Positions 1-5,256 of a DNA stretch of 5,414 nt are shown here, in pieces. This DNA comes from Chloroflexota bacterium (GTDB lineage: Bacteria > Chloroflexota > Limnocylindria > Limnocylindrales > CSP1-4). Positions within the stretch are counted from its first letter, which is position 1; each line of letters begins with the position of its first letter. Below the pieces are notes generated by a model that was given only the letters and a program-made list of their open reading frames with translations, ran no database searches and was not told the DNA's origin. The stretch covers positions 1 to 5,414 of the forward strand of contig JACCYW010000443.1 in assembly GCA_013696275.1 (NCBI GenBank). The letters are read 5' to 3'. The position numbers and the translations under genes are program-made.

Positions 1-504
1 CTCGCCGCGGAGGCGTATCTCCACGCCTACCACGCGAGCTACGGCTTGGCCACGCTGAGCCTGCGGCTGGCCAACTGCTACGGTCCGTTCTCGCGGCACA
101 AATCATCGGTCGTGGCCAGGTTCATGCACCATCTCGTGGCCGGCCAGCCGCTGGTCATCCGCGGCGACGGCCGGCAGACACGCGACCTGGTCCATGTCAC
201 AGATGTCGTGACGGCCATGCTGGCCGCGCTGGACCTACCAGCTGACCGGCTGACCGGCGGCGTCATCCACATCGGCTCCGGCCGCGAGACCGCCATAGCG
301 GACCTTGCGGAGAAGCTGTTCGAAGTGGCTGGGCGCCGTGTCCCCATCGAGAACGTCCAGGCCACGGCCGGGGATGTCGAGCGGAGCGTCTCTGACTTGC
401 GTGCCGCTCGGGACCTCCTGGGCTACGAACCGGCGGTCGACCTGGACAGCGGCCTCGCCAGCACTCTCACCTGGTACGAGCAAGCTGTTCGGGCGAGGTC
501 GTAG
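1..504 (+). CDS. NAD-dependent epimerase/dehydratase, extended SDR (UDP-sugar 4-epimerase-like), 5' truncated
   Basis: This is the C-terminal 167 residues of an extended short-chain dehydrogenase. The reading frame is open from base 1 and ends at TAG 502-504, so the start lies outside the window. A TTG at 46 is not the start, because family-like sequence (LAAEAYLHAYHASYG) runs upstream of it and normally follows the catalytic YxxxK lysine. Visible family motifs are LRLANCYGPFS, the HKSSVVARF segment, and RGDGRQTRDLVHVTDVV, which is the sugar-nucleotide binding region typical of UDP-glucose/UDP-GlcNAc 4-epimerases. The stretch GGVIHIGSGRETAI matches the usual 'yNiGsG...ti' strand and helix. 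The C-terminal WYE helix is also typical, so the 3' end is intact. The Rossmann NAD site and catalytic Tyr/Lys are not in view, so the substrate (UDP-Glc, UDP-GlcNAc or UDP-GlcA) is undetermined. From context it may supply a second activated sugar for the same polysaccharide. The family call is firm; the exact reaction is open. Confidence 0.88.
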   Translation, partial: LAAEAYLHAYHASYGLATLSLRLANCYGPFSRHKSSVVARFMHHLVAGQPLVIRGDGRQTRDLVHVTDVVTAMLAALDLPADRLTGGVIHIGSGRETAIADLAEKLFEVAGRRVPIENVQATAGDVERSVSDLRAARDLLGYEPAVDLDSGLASTLTWYEQAVRARS

Positions 505-508
505 GCAC

Positions 509-524
509 CCGGATCGAGCTCCGG
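509..524 (+). terminator. Weak GC hairpin just after the epimerase gene
   Basis: Arms CCGGA and TCCGG, with a 6-nt loop, lie 4 nt after the epimerase stop codon. A second short hairpin of similar size (GGCCG/CGGCC) lies at 543-560. Neither is followed by a T-run, so neither is a standard intrinsic terminator. They may be chance structures in GC-rich spacer DNA. Confidence 0.18.
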
Positions 525-659
525 ACCCACCCAGCCCGCCCCGGCCGGCCCTCAGCGGCCCCATCGTCCACCCGGCGGCCCGACCGACCGACGAGGCACC
601 ACCCGGCCGCGTCAGCACGCCGAGCGGTTCGTAGGCCATCGATGGTAGGTCGGGCACGC

Positions 660-665
660 GATAAT
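660..665 (+). promoter_or_regulatory. Candidate -10 box (GATAAT) for rmlC
   Basis: GATAAT matches the TATAAT consensus at five of six positions and stands out in a GC-rich 210-bp gap. A transcript starting about 7 nt downstream would have a leader of roughly 40 nt and would include the Shine-Dalgarno at 705-710. No convincing -35 hexamer is visible 16-18 nt upstream. The rest of the 505-714 gap shows no coding signal that I can support. If the box is real, rmlC has its own promoter and is not only read through from the epimerase gene. Confidence 0.35.
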
Positions 666-704
666 CGGCCGCAGACCGCGACGGGGTGCTGTGGCGGGAT
701 CGCC

Positions 705-710
705 GGGAGG
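705..710 (+). promoter_or_regulatory. Shine-Dalgarno that decides the rmlC start
   Basis: GGGAGG sits directly before two tandem in-frame ATG codons at 712 and 715. The first ATG is only 1 nt from the motif, while the second is 4 nt away, which is short but workable. A GTG at 691, the earliest in-frame start, would place this motif inside the coding region and has no good ribosome site of its own. I therefore chose 715. Confidence 0.6.
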
Positions 711-714
711 GATG

Positions 715-1269
715 ATGAGCGATACTCCGGGATGGCAGGACACCGATCTGTCGGGCGTCCTCATCCGCCGCCTCCAGCCCCACGCCGACGGTCGTGGTTC
801 CCTGACCGAGCTGTGGCGAGGGACGTGGACGGCCGGTCTCCTGGAGCCGGGTGTGGTCCAGGCGAACCTGTCCCGCTCGCGCGCTGGCGTGTTGCGCGGC
901 ATGCACCTCCACCTTCGCCAGACGGATGTGTGGGTGATGATGGAGGGTTCGGCTACGGTGGCCCTGGCCGATCTGCGCAGTCGATCAGACACGCCGACCA
1001 GGCGACCGCCGGTGCTCGTGGTGGAGGTAGGACCGGCGACCGCTCTACTCATCCCCCCGCGCGTGGCACACGGACTCTACGCGCACCAGGATGTGGCGCT
1101 CCTGTATCTGGTGAGCGCTGAGTACGATGGCGCGGACGAGCTGGGGTTCCGCTGGGATGACCAGGACGCGGACATCCGGTGGCCCGACGCAGATCCGATC
1201 ATCTCGGAGCGCGACCGCACGGCCCCGTCGCTGACTGACCTGTTGGACCGGCTCGCCCTGCACGGATGA
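715..1269 (+). CDS. rmlC: dTDP-4-dehydrorhamnose 3,5-epimerase family protein (RmlC-like cupin)
   Basis: This 184-residue protein is the usual length for RmlC, the cupin epimerase that inverts C3 and C5 of dTDP-4-dehydro-6-deoxyglucose. Motifs run in the canonical order: DGRGSLTE (25-32), QANLSRS (49-55), VLRGMH with the catalytic base His64, the G78/ADLR strand (85-88), IPPRVAHG (113-120), LLYLVSAEY with Tyr131 and Tyr137 where the family keeps its tyrosines, RWDD (146-149), IRWP (154-157) and SERD with Asp167, the expected partner of His64. One departure is visible. The loop after His64 is about three residues shorter than in the Salmonella enzyme, and the active-site lysine found ten residues after the histidine there aligns with Asp71 here (RQTDVW). 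This suggests a divergent branch whose stereochemistry or substrate could differ. The other three Rml enzymes lie convergently next door, so the dTDP-rhamnose role is the best inference. Confidence 0.85.
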   Translation: MSDTPGWQDTDLSGVLIRRLQPHADGRGSLTELWRGTWTAGLLEPGVVQANLSRSRAGVLRGMHLHLRQTDVWVMMEGSATVALADLRSRSDTPTRRPPVLVVEVGPATALLIPPRVAHGLYAHQDVALLYLVSAEYDGADELGFRWDDQDADIRWPDADPIISERDRTAPSLTDLLDRLALHG

Positions 1270-1294
1270 GCGGGTCACCATCCGTCCGCCCGTC

Positions 1295-1317
1295 GACGTC
1301 GGATCGCCGTCGATGTC
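1295..1317 (+). terminator. Possible stem-loop after rmlC in the convergent gap
   Basis: The arms 1295-1301 and 1311-1317 form a 7-bp stem containing one G-U wobble, 25 nt after the rmlC stop. A second 5-bp inverted repeat (GATCG/CGATC) lies at 1331-1349. The 104-nt gap lies between the convergent ends of rmlC and rmlD, where transcription should stop from both sides. There is no T-tract on either strand, so intrinsic termination is not demonstrated. Confidence 0.22.
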
Positions 1318-1373
1318 CAAAATCGTAGGTGATCGCGGGAGCGCCGATCCCCAACCGGCAGCCCAGGACCCGT

Positions 1374-2324
1374 CTACTGCTCGGAGGCGCCTGACCCAAC
1401 GGCGTACGCGTCGAAGGCTGCCTCCCAGTCGCGCAGGTGGATCCCGAGCGACGCCGCCAGCGAAGCGTCCAGCACGGCCCATGCCGGCGGCTCGGAGGCG
1501 CGCTGGAACTGGGAACGACTCACCGCCTGAAGGCCCGGACGCCCGCCGCGGAAGCGGGCCAGGACCCGCTCGGCCCAGGCGTAGCGGCTGGCCATGCCGC
1601 CATTCACCAAGTGATAGATGCCCGGTGGAGCTGTCGCCAGGAGTGACACGATGGCATCGGCCAGATCGCTGCTGAGGGTCGGCGACCCGACCTCATCGAT
1701 CACTCCGGGGAGTAGTGCGCCCGGCGGCAAGCGGTTGGCGGCGGCCAGTATCCGGGCCGGGAAGTCGGCACCCGGTGGGCCGAAAAGCCAGGCCGTCCTG
1801 ATGATCCACAGGGCGGCGCCCCCCTGCGCGCCACCAGCGCCATCAGCGTCACCAGCGCCAACAGCGTCACCAACGCCACCAACCCCGGCAGCGCGGAACG
1901 CTTCGCGGGCGGCTGTCTCGCCGGCCAGCTTGGAGGCACCGTAGGCGTTGATGGGTGCGGCAGCGTCGTCCTCTCGATAGCCACGGCCGCGCAGCTGTCC
2001 GTCGAAGACCTCGTTGGTGGAGATCAGGACCAGGCTCGCAGCGCGAGCCGCGCAGGCGCGCGCAAGCGCCCCGACCGCCGCTCCGTTCCTCTTGTGTGCC
2101 AGCTCTGGGTCGCGGGCACAACCGTCCACATCGGTCCACGCTGCCGCATGGATCACGACTCTGGGCCGGTCGCGCTCCAGGAGGCGCTCCCCAGAGGTCG
2201 GATCGTCCAGGTCGAATCCAGGCCGCGACCAGCCGATGCCCGGCCCAGCACGACCGCCCAACGACTCCAGCAGGGCTCTACCCAGTCGACCACCGGCACC
2301 GGTGACAGCGACCGGTCCGTCCAT
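1374..2324 (-). CDS. rmlD: dTDP-4-dehydrorhamnose reductase (RmlD)
   Basis: A 316-residue NAD(P)H-dependent extended SDR that catalyses the last step to dTDP-L-rhamnose by reducing the C4 ketone. It has the N-terminal TGAGGRLG nucleotide loop (8-15), the RmlD signature HAAAWTDVDGC (59-69), ISTNEVFDG (101-109, where STDYVFDG is commoner), and YGASK with Tyr128 and Lys132, the catalytic pair. IIRTAWLFG (174-182), DEVGSPT and IYHLVNGG follow as in the family. The ATG at 2324 is chosen because the fold begins there and GAAGGG (2339-2334) lies 9 nt upstream; the frame is open to 2459, but that stretch lies inside rmlB and has no homologous sequence. It starts 13 nt after the rmlB stop and is the last gene of the operon. 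Oddity: residues about 148-168 are a Gly/Ala/Asp/Val-rich insertion made by a 9-bp tandem repeat, between the YxxxK helix and the following strand. Confidence 0.93.
   Translation of the reverse strand: MDGPVAVTGAGGRLGRALLESLGGRAGPGIGWSRPGFDLDDPTSGERLLERDRPRVVIHAAAWTDVDGCARDPELAHKRNGAAVGALARACAARAASLVLISTNEVFDGQLRGRGYREDDAAAPINAYGASKLAGETAAREAFRAAGVGGVGDAVGAGDADGAGGAQGGAALWIIRTAWLFGPPGADFPARILAAANRLPPGALLPGVIDEVGSPTLSSDLADAIVSLLATAPPGIYHLVNGGMASRYAWAERVLARFRGGRPGLQAVSRSQFQRASEPPAWAVLDASLAASLGIHLRDWEAAFDAYAVGSGASEQ
1828..1881. repeat. 9-bp tandem repeat inside rmlD (six units)
   Basis: Six consecutive 9-bp units follow the pattern GCGYCAYCA with one or two changes each: GCGCCACCA, GCGCCATCA, GCGTCACCA, GCGCCAACA, GCGTCACCA, ACGCCACCA. 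A decayed seventh copy may extend to 1890. The unit is a multiple of three, so gain or loss of units keeps rmlD in frame. On the coding (minus) strand it encodes a Gly/Ala/Val/Asp-rich stretch at about residues 148-166. Confidence 0.85.
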
Positions 2325-2337
2325 CGGGCTGTGCCCT

Positions 2338-3381
2338 TCAGGCCTCGACACCGCTGGCCAGTCGATGCCCGTACTGGCGCTCGTAATAGCGGTCCCACTC
2401 GCGGCCCTGGCGGCGCCGCCACCAATCCTCATTGGCGCGATACCAGGCAACGGTCGCATCCAGCCCGGCCTCGAATGCCGTCAGCGGCCGCCAACCGAGC
2501 GATGCCAGCCGCTCGCCGACCATGGCATAACGCTGGTCGTGAGCCGGCCGATCCGCCACCTGGCGAACCAGCGACCATGGCTTGCCCAGCCGTTCCAGGA
2601 TGCCCCGGGCGACGTCACGGTTGGCCCGTTCCTGACCAGCCACGATGTTGTACACGGAGCCTGCGTCGCCGGCATCCAGGACCCGTGAGATGGCACTCGC
2701 ATGGTCGTCCACGTGGAGCCAGTCGCGGCGCTGCTGGCCATCCCCGTAGAGCGGCATCTGACGGTCCTTGAGCGCATTGGTGATGAACAGCGGCACGAGC
2801 TTCTCAGGATGCTGTCGCGGCCCGTATGTGTTGGCGCCGCGGGTGATGACCACATCCAGTCCGTAGGTCAGGTGCGCCGCCAGCACCAGGAGGTCACCGG
2901 CGGCCTTGGTCGCCGCATAGGGGCTGCGAGGCGCCAGTCGAGCATCCTCGGCGTGCGCCCCCGAGACCGCCGGGCCGTACACCTCGTCGGTCGAGACCTG
3001 GACCATCCGGCGCATCCGTCCATCGCTGATGAAGGCTGAGTGAAGAGCGTGCAGCAGCACTTGGACGCCCATCACGTTGGTGCGCGCCGTGGCGCCCGGA
3101 TCGAGGATCGACCTGTCCACGTGGGTCTCGGCCGCGAAGTCGACTATCGCGTCGGCATCCTTCACCAGCGACGTGACCACGTCCGGGTCGGCGATGTCGC
3201 CGCGGATGAAGGTCAGGCGACCAGCCAGCTTGGCGTCCGCCTCGACGGCGGCCAGATTGTCGCGACCGCCGGCGTAGGTGAGCTTGTCCAGGACGATCAG
3301 GTCGTCGGCGCTGGAGGCCAACCTGTACTCGACGAAGCGGCTGCCGATGAACCCGGCGCCGCCGCAGACCAGGAGCTTCAA
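2338..3381 (-). CDS. rmlB: dTDP-glucose 4,6-dehydratase (RmlB)
   Basis: A 347-residue NAD+-dependent extended SDR that converts dTDP-glucose to dTDP-4-dehydro-6-deoxyglucose, the second step of dTDP-rhamnose synthesis. The GGAGFIGS loop is at 7-14, LDKLTYAG at 31-38, GDI at 61-63 and FAAETHVDRSI at 82-92. STDEVYG (130-136) carries the catalytic Thr131/Asp132/Glu133 trio, and YAATK supplies Tyr155 and Lys159. RGANTYGPRQHPEKLVP and YGDGQQRRDWLHVDD are the dTDP-sugar binding segments. DRPAHDQRYAM replaces the usual DRPGHDrRYA. The start is taken as TTG 3381, which overlaps the rmlA stop as TTGA and gives MKLLVCGGAG, the normal N-terminus. The open frame reaches an ATG at 3459, but that would overlap rmlA by about 80 nt with no family similarity. 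No Shine-Dalgarno precedes the TTG, so translation is probably coupled to rmlA. Confidence 0.94.
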   Translation of the reverse strand: MKLLVCGGAGFIGSRFVEYRLASSADDLIVLDKLTYAGGRDNLAAVEADAKLAGRLTFIRGDIADPDVVTSLVKDADAIVDFAAETHVDRSILDPGATARTNVMGVQVLLHALHSAFISDGRMRRMVQVSTDEVYGPAVSGAHAEDARLAPRSPYAATKAAGDLLVLAAHLTYGLDVVITRGANTYGPRQHPEKLVPLFITNALKDRQMPLYGDGQQRRDWLHVDDHASAISRVLDAGDAGSVYNIVAGQERANRDVARGILERLGKPWSLVRQVADRPAHDQRYAMVGERLASLGWRPLTAFEAGLDATVAWYRANEDWWRRRQGREWDRYYERQYGHRLASGVEA

Positions 3382-4100
3382 GCTGATGCGCCGGCCGCCA
3401 ACAGGCCGGCCGTGTGCAGCGACGAGATCGTGCCGGCGTCCGACCAGTGACCTTCCCAATGACGCCAGAACAAGCCACCCTGGCGGACGTAGTGATTGAG
3501 CACGTCGGTGATCTCGAACTCACCACGCCGGGATGGGACCAGCCCGGCGATGACACCGAACGCCTCGGGCCGCAGGAAGTAGACGCCGATGGGGATCAGG
3601 TCGCTCTTGGGGATCGCTGGCTTCTCCTCGAAGCCGACCAGCATGCCCCGATCATCCAGCTCGGCTACCCCGAAGCGTTCAGGGTCGGGTACCCGATGCA
3701 GCAGTGTCCCAGCACCGTGCTCACACTCTGCGAACGCGGCGGCCACGTCGGCCAGTCCAGGGCCGCGCAGGATGTTGTCGCCGAGCACGACACAGAAAGG
3801 GTCCTCCGCCACGAAGTCACGGGCAAGCGAGATGGCGTGGGCTATGCCGAGCGGACCACTCTGGTAGCGGTAGGTCAGATCCAGGCCATGGTCGGCGCCG
3901 TCGGCGAGCAGCTCCACGATGTCGCCGATGCCTTTGCCGCCCAGGATGATCATCACCTCGCGGATACCCATGCCCCGCAGCGTATCGATGGGGTAGAAGA
4001 TCATCGGCCGGTCGTAGACCGGTAACAGGTGCTTGTTGGTGACGCGGGTCAACGGGTCGAGCCGGGTAGCCGTGCCGCCAGCGAGGATGACTCCCTTCAC
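3378..4100 (-). CDS. rmlA: Glucose-1-phosphate thymidylyltransferase (RmlA), short form
   Basis: A 240-residue sugar nucleotidyltransferase that makes dTDP-glucose from glucose-1-phosphate and dTTP, committing carbon to dTDP-rhamnose. The N-terminal signature is LAGGTATRLDPLT (6-18), with Ala11 where glycine is usual, followed by NKHLLPVYDRPMI (22-34, including Lys23). Gln80 and PLGIAHA (83-89) lie in the sugar pocket; GDN (107-109, Asp108) is the expected metal site; FEEKP (157-161), GEFEITDVLNHY (193-204) and SDAGT (220-224, Asp221) complete the fold. It lacks the roughly 50-residue C-terminal extension of the approximately 290-residue enteric enzymes, as other 240-residue homologues do. 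The start is GTG 4100, which overlaps the stop of the upstream glycosyltransferase gene as GTGA. There is no separate ribosome site, so translation is probably coupled. A UTP-using activity cannot be excluded, but rmlB directly downstream argues for dTTP. Confidence 0.92.
   Translation of the reverse strand: MKGVILAGGTATRLDPLTRVTNKHLLPVYDRPMIFYPIDTLRGMGIREVMIILGGKGIGDIVELLADGADHGLDLTYRYQSGPLGIAHAISLARDFVAEDPFCVVLGDNILRGPGLADVAAAFAECEHGAGTLLHRVPDPERFGVAELDDRGMLVGFEEKPAIPKSDLIPIGVYFLRPEAFGVIAGLVPSRRGEFEITDVLNHYVRQGGLFWRHWEGHWSDAGTISSLHTAGLLAAGASA
3390..3410 (-). other. GC hairpin just upstream of the rmlB start
   Basis: Perfect 7-bp arms (GCCGGCC and GGCCGGC) flank a 7-nt loop in the mRNA. The structure ends 8 nt before the TTG start of rmlB, where a Shine-Dalgarno would normally lie. 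It falls within the last codons of rmlA (Ala/Gly-rich tail), so ribosomes finishing rmlA would melt it. This could enforce translational coupling, or it may be a by-product of GCC-GGC codon pairs. Confidence 0.4.
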
Positions 4101-5230
4101 CGCACGGATGGTAGGACAAGCCGACGGAACCAGCCTTCGTAAGCGTCAGTGACCGCGTCCCACGAGTACTCCTGGCGGGCGCGTGCCCGGGCGCGGGTGC
4201 GCAGGTCGGCCGCCGTCTCGGGCTCATCCAATATCCGTTGGAGCACCGCGGCGAGTTCGGCGGCGCCCCGGTAATAAGTGCCCGCGTCGCCCAGCACCTC
4301 GCGATGCTCGGGGACATCGTTGGCCACGATGGCGTTGCCCGCACCCATCGCTTCCACCAGGGCCGGATGGGTGCCGCCGACCTCGGTGGCCTGCACGTAA
4401 GCCAGGGCGTTGGAGCGGAGCACGTGATAGCCCCGACCGTAGATGGCGCCGGCGAAGATGACGCGCCGGTCGGCTGTCCCTTTGAGGCGCTCGATGTAGG
4501 CCGCGGCATAGGGCGCATCACCCACGATGAGCAAGGGGACATCGGTGCGCACGTCGCGGTAAGCATCGATGACGACGTGGGCGTTGTTCTCCGGCTCCAG
4601 CCGGCTGACGTAGAGGACGTATCCGCGACGGTCGAGGCCGAGGCGCCGGAGCGTCCCGTCATCACCGAGGTCGATCAGGTCGGTGCCGTAGGGGAAGTAG
4701 CTGGTGGCCCGCCCATACGCTCGCCGGTAGTGCTCGCCGATGACATGGGCGTCGGTGACGATCTCGACCGGCAGCCGGGCGGCCAGCCAGGCGCAGGCCC
4801 GATAGTAGGCGCGGCCCAAGGGACCCCACTTGGCCCGCTGCCACTCCAGCCCGTCGACGTTGAGCACCACTCTCCGCCCGGTCAGCCTCAGCAGCGCAGC
4901 CGCCGGGACGTTGGCCGAGTTGCAGATGTAGACGATGTCGAAGTGGCGGGGCAGGAGATGAAAGGCGGAGAACAGGGTGTGGACCACGGTCTCGAGGTAC
5001 TTGGAAGGAGGCGCTGGAAGTCGGACGATGCGCATCCCGCGATACTCGCGACAGTCCTTGGGCACCCATCGATCACGGCCGTAGACGGTCATCTGATGGC
5101 CGCGGACGGCGAGACGAGAGCCCAGCTCCTCGGCGAACGTCTCGAAGCCTCCGTAGCTGGCGGGCACGCCCCTGGTACCCAGGATCGCCACCCGAAGTGG
5201 CCGACCGTCCTTCGCCCGCGGGTGACTCAT
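4097..5230 (-). CDS. Glycosyltransferase, DUF1972/GT4 type, probable rhamnosyltransferase
   Basis: A 377-residue cytoplasmic GT-B fold glycosyltransferase with no signal peptide or clear membrane segment. The N-terminal domain carries the DUF1972 hallmark ILGTRGVPASYGGFETFAE (16-34), RGHQMTVYGR (43-52) and NVDGLEW (124-130). The C-terminal GT4 donor domain shows LYVSRLEPENN (206-216), LIVGDAP, GYHVLRSNALAYV, and ATEVGGTHPALVEAMGAGN (281-299), followed by ANDVPEHREVLGDAG. The DUF1972 family includes rhamnosyltransferases of capsule loci such as pneumococcal Cps2T. Placement directly before rmlA (GTGA overlap) supports dTDP-L-rhamnose as the donor, which is inference. The ATG at 5230 fits the family N-terminus; the open frame continues to 5401, but that part runs through the divergent gene on the other strand. 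No Shine-Dalgarno precedes the ATG, while a -10-like TAGCAT ends 7 nt before it, suggesting a leaderless mRNA. The acceptor is unknown. Confidence 0.9.
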   Translation of the reverse strand: MSHPRAKDGRPLRVAILGTRGVPASYGGFETFAEELGSRLAVRGHQMTVYGRDRWVPKDCREYRGMRIVRLPAPPSKYLETVVHTLFSAFHLLPRHFDIVYICNSANVPAAALLRLTGRRVVLNVDGLEWQRAKWGPLGRAYYRACAWLAARLPVEIVTDAHVIGEHYRRAYGRATSYFPYGTDLIDLGDDGTLRRLGLDRRGYVLYVSRLEPENNAHVVIDAYRDVRTDVPLLIVGDAPYAAAYIERLKGTADRRVIFAGAIYGRGYHVLRSNALAYVQATEVGGTHPALVEAMGAGNAIVANDVPEHREVLGDAGTYYRGAAELAAVLQRILDEPETAADLRTRARARARQEYSWDAVTDAYEGWFRRLVLPSVR

Positions 5231-5237
5231 GGCTGTG

Positions 5238-5243
5238 ATGCTA
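5238..5243 (-). promoter_or_regulatory. Candidate -10 box (TAGCAT) of the glycosyltransferase-rml operon
   Basis: TAGCAT fits TANNNT and ends 7 nt before the ATG at 5230, so transcription would begin at or next to the start codon. That spacing is the pattern seen for leaderless genes in several high-GC phyla. There is no ribosome-binding site in front of the ATG, which agrees with this reading. No clear -35 element is visible. Confidence 0.4.
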
Positions 5244-5247
5244 GACT
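5242..5247 (+). promoter_or_regulatory. Candidate extended -10 box (TGC-TAGACT) of the divergent gene
   Basis: TAGACT fits TANNNT and is preceded by TGC at 5239-5241, giving an extended -10 arrangement. It ends 9 nt before the GTG at 5257, again near-leaderless spacing, with no Shine-Dalgarno between. It shares two base pairs with the opposing box at 5238-5243. Its TAG is also the in-frame stop that prevents the downstream gene from starting any earlier. Confidence 0.35.
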
Positions 5248-5256
5248 CCCGGGCCT

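Noticed and set aside
235..912. 225-codon minus-strand frame spanning the epimerase end, the spacer and rmlC
   Set aside because: It crosses two real genes and the gap between them, has arginine/serine/proline-rich nonsense composition, and carries no domain or ribosome site.
1828..1890. CRISPR-like repeat array
   Set aside because: Units are only 9 bp with no spacers and lie inside a conserved coding region, so this is a coding minisatellite.
2325..2459. Upstream extension of rmlD to 2459
   Set aside because: The extra 45 residues are out-of-frame rmlB sequence. ATG 2324 has a Shine-Dalgarno and puts Tyr128/Lys132 at the family's usual positions.
2014..2771. Two plus-strand frames of about 225 codons across the rmlB-rmlD junction
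   Set aside because: Both are antisense to well-supported rml genes and have low-information composition.
3382..3459. Upstream extension of rmlB to ATG 3459
   Set aside because: It would overlap rmlA by about 80 nt, and the added residues do not resemble any RmlB N-terminus. The TTG at 3381 places the GGAGFIG loop at the expected distance.
3414..4025. 203-codon plus-strand frame
   Set aside because: It is antisense to rmlA, shows no family motifs, and follows the codon-bias shadow of rmlA.
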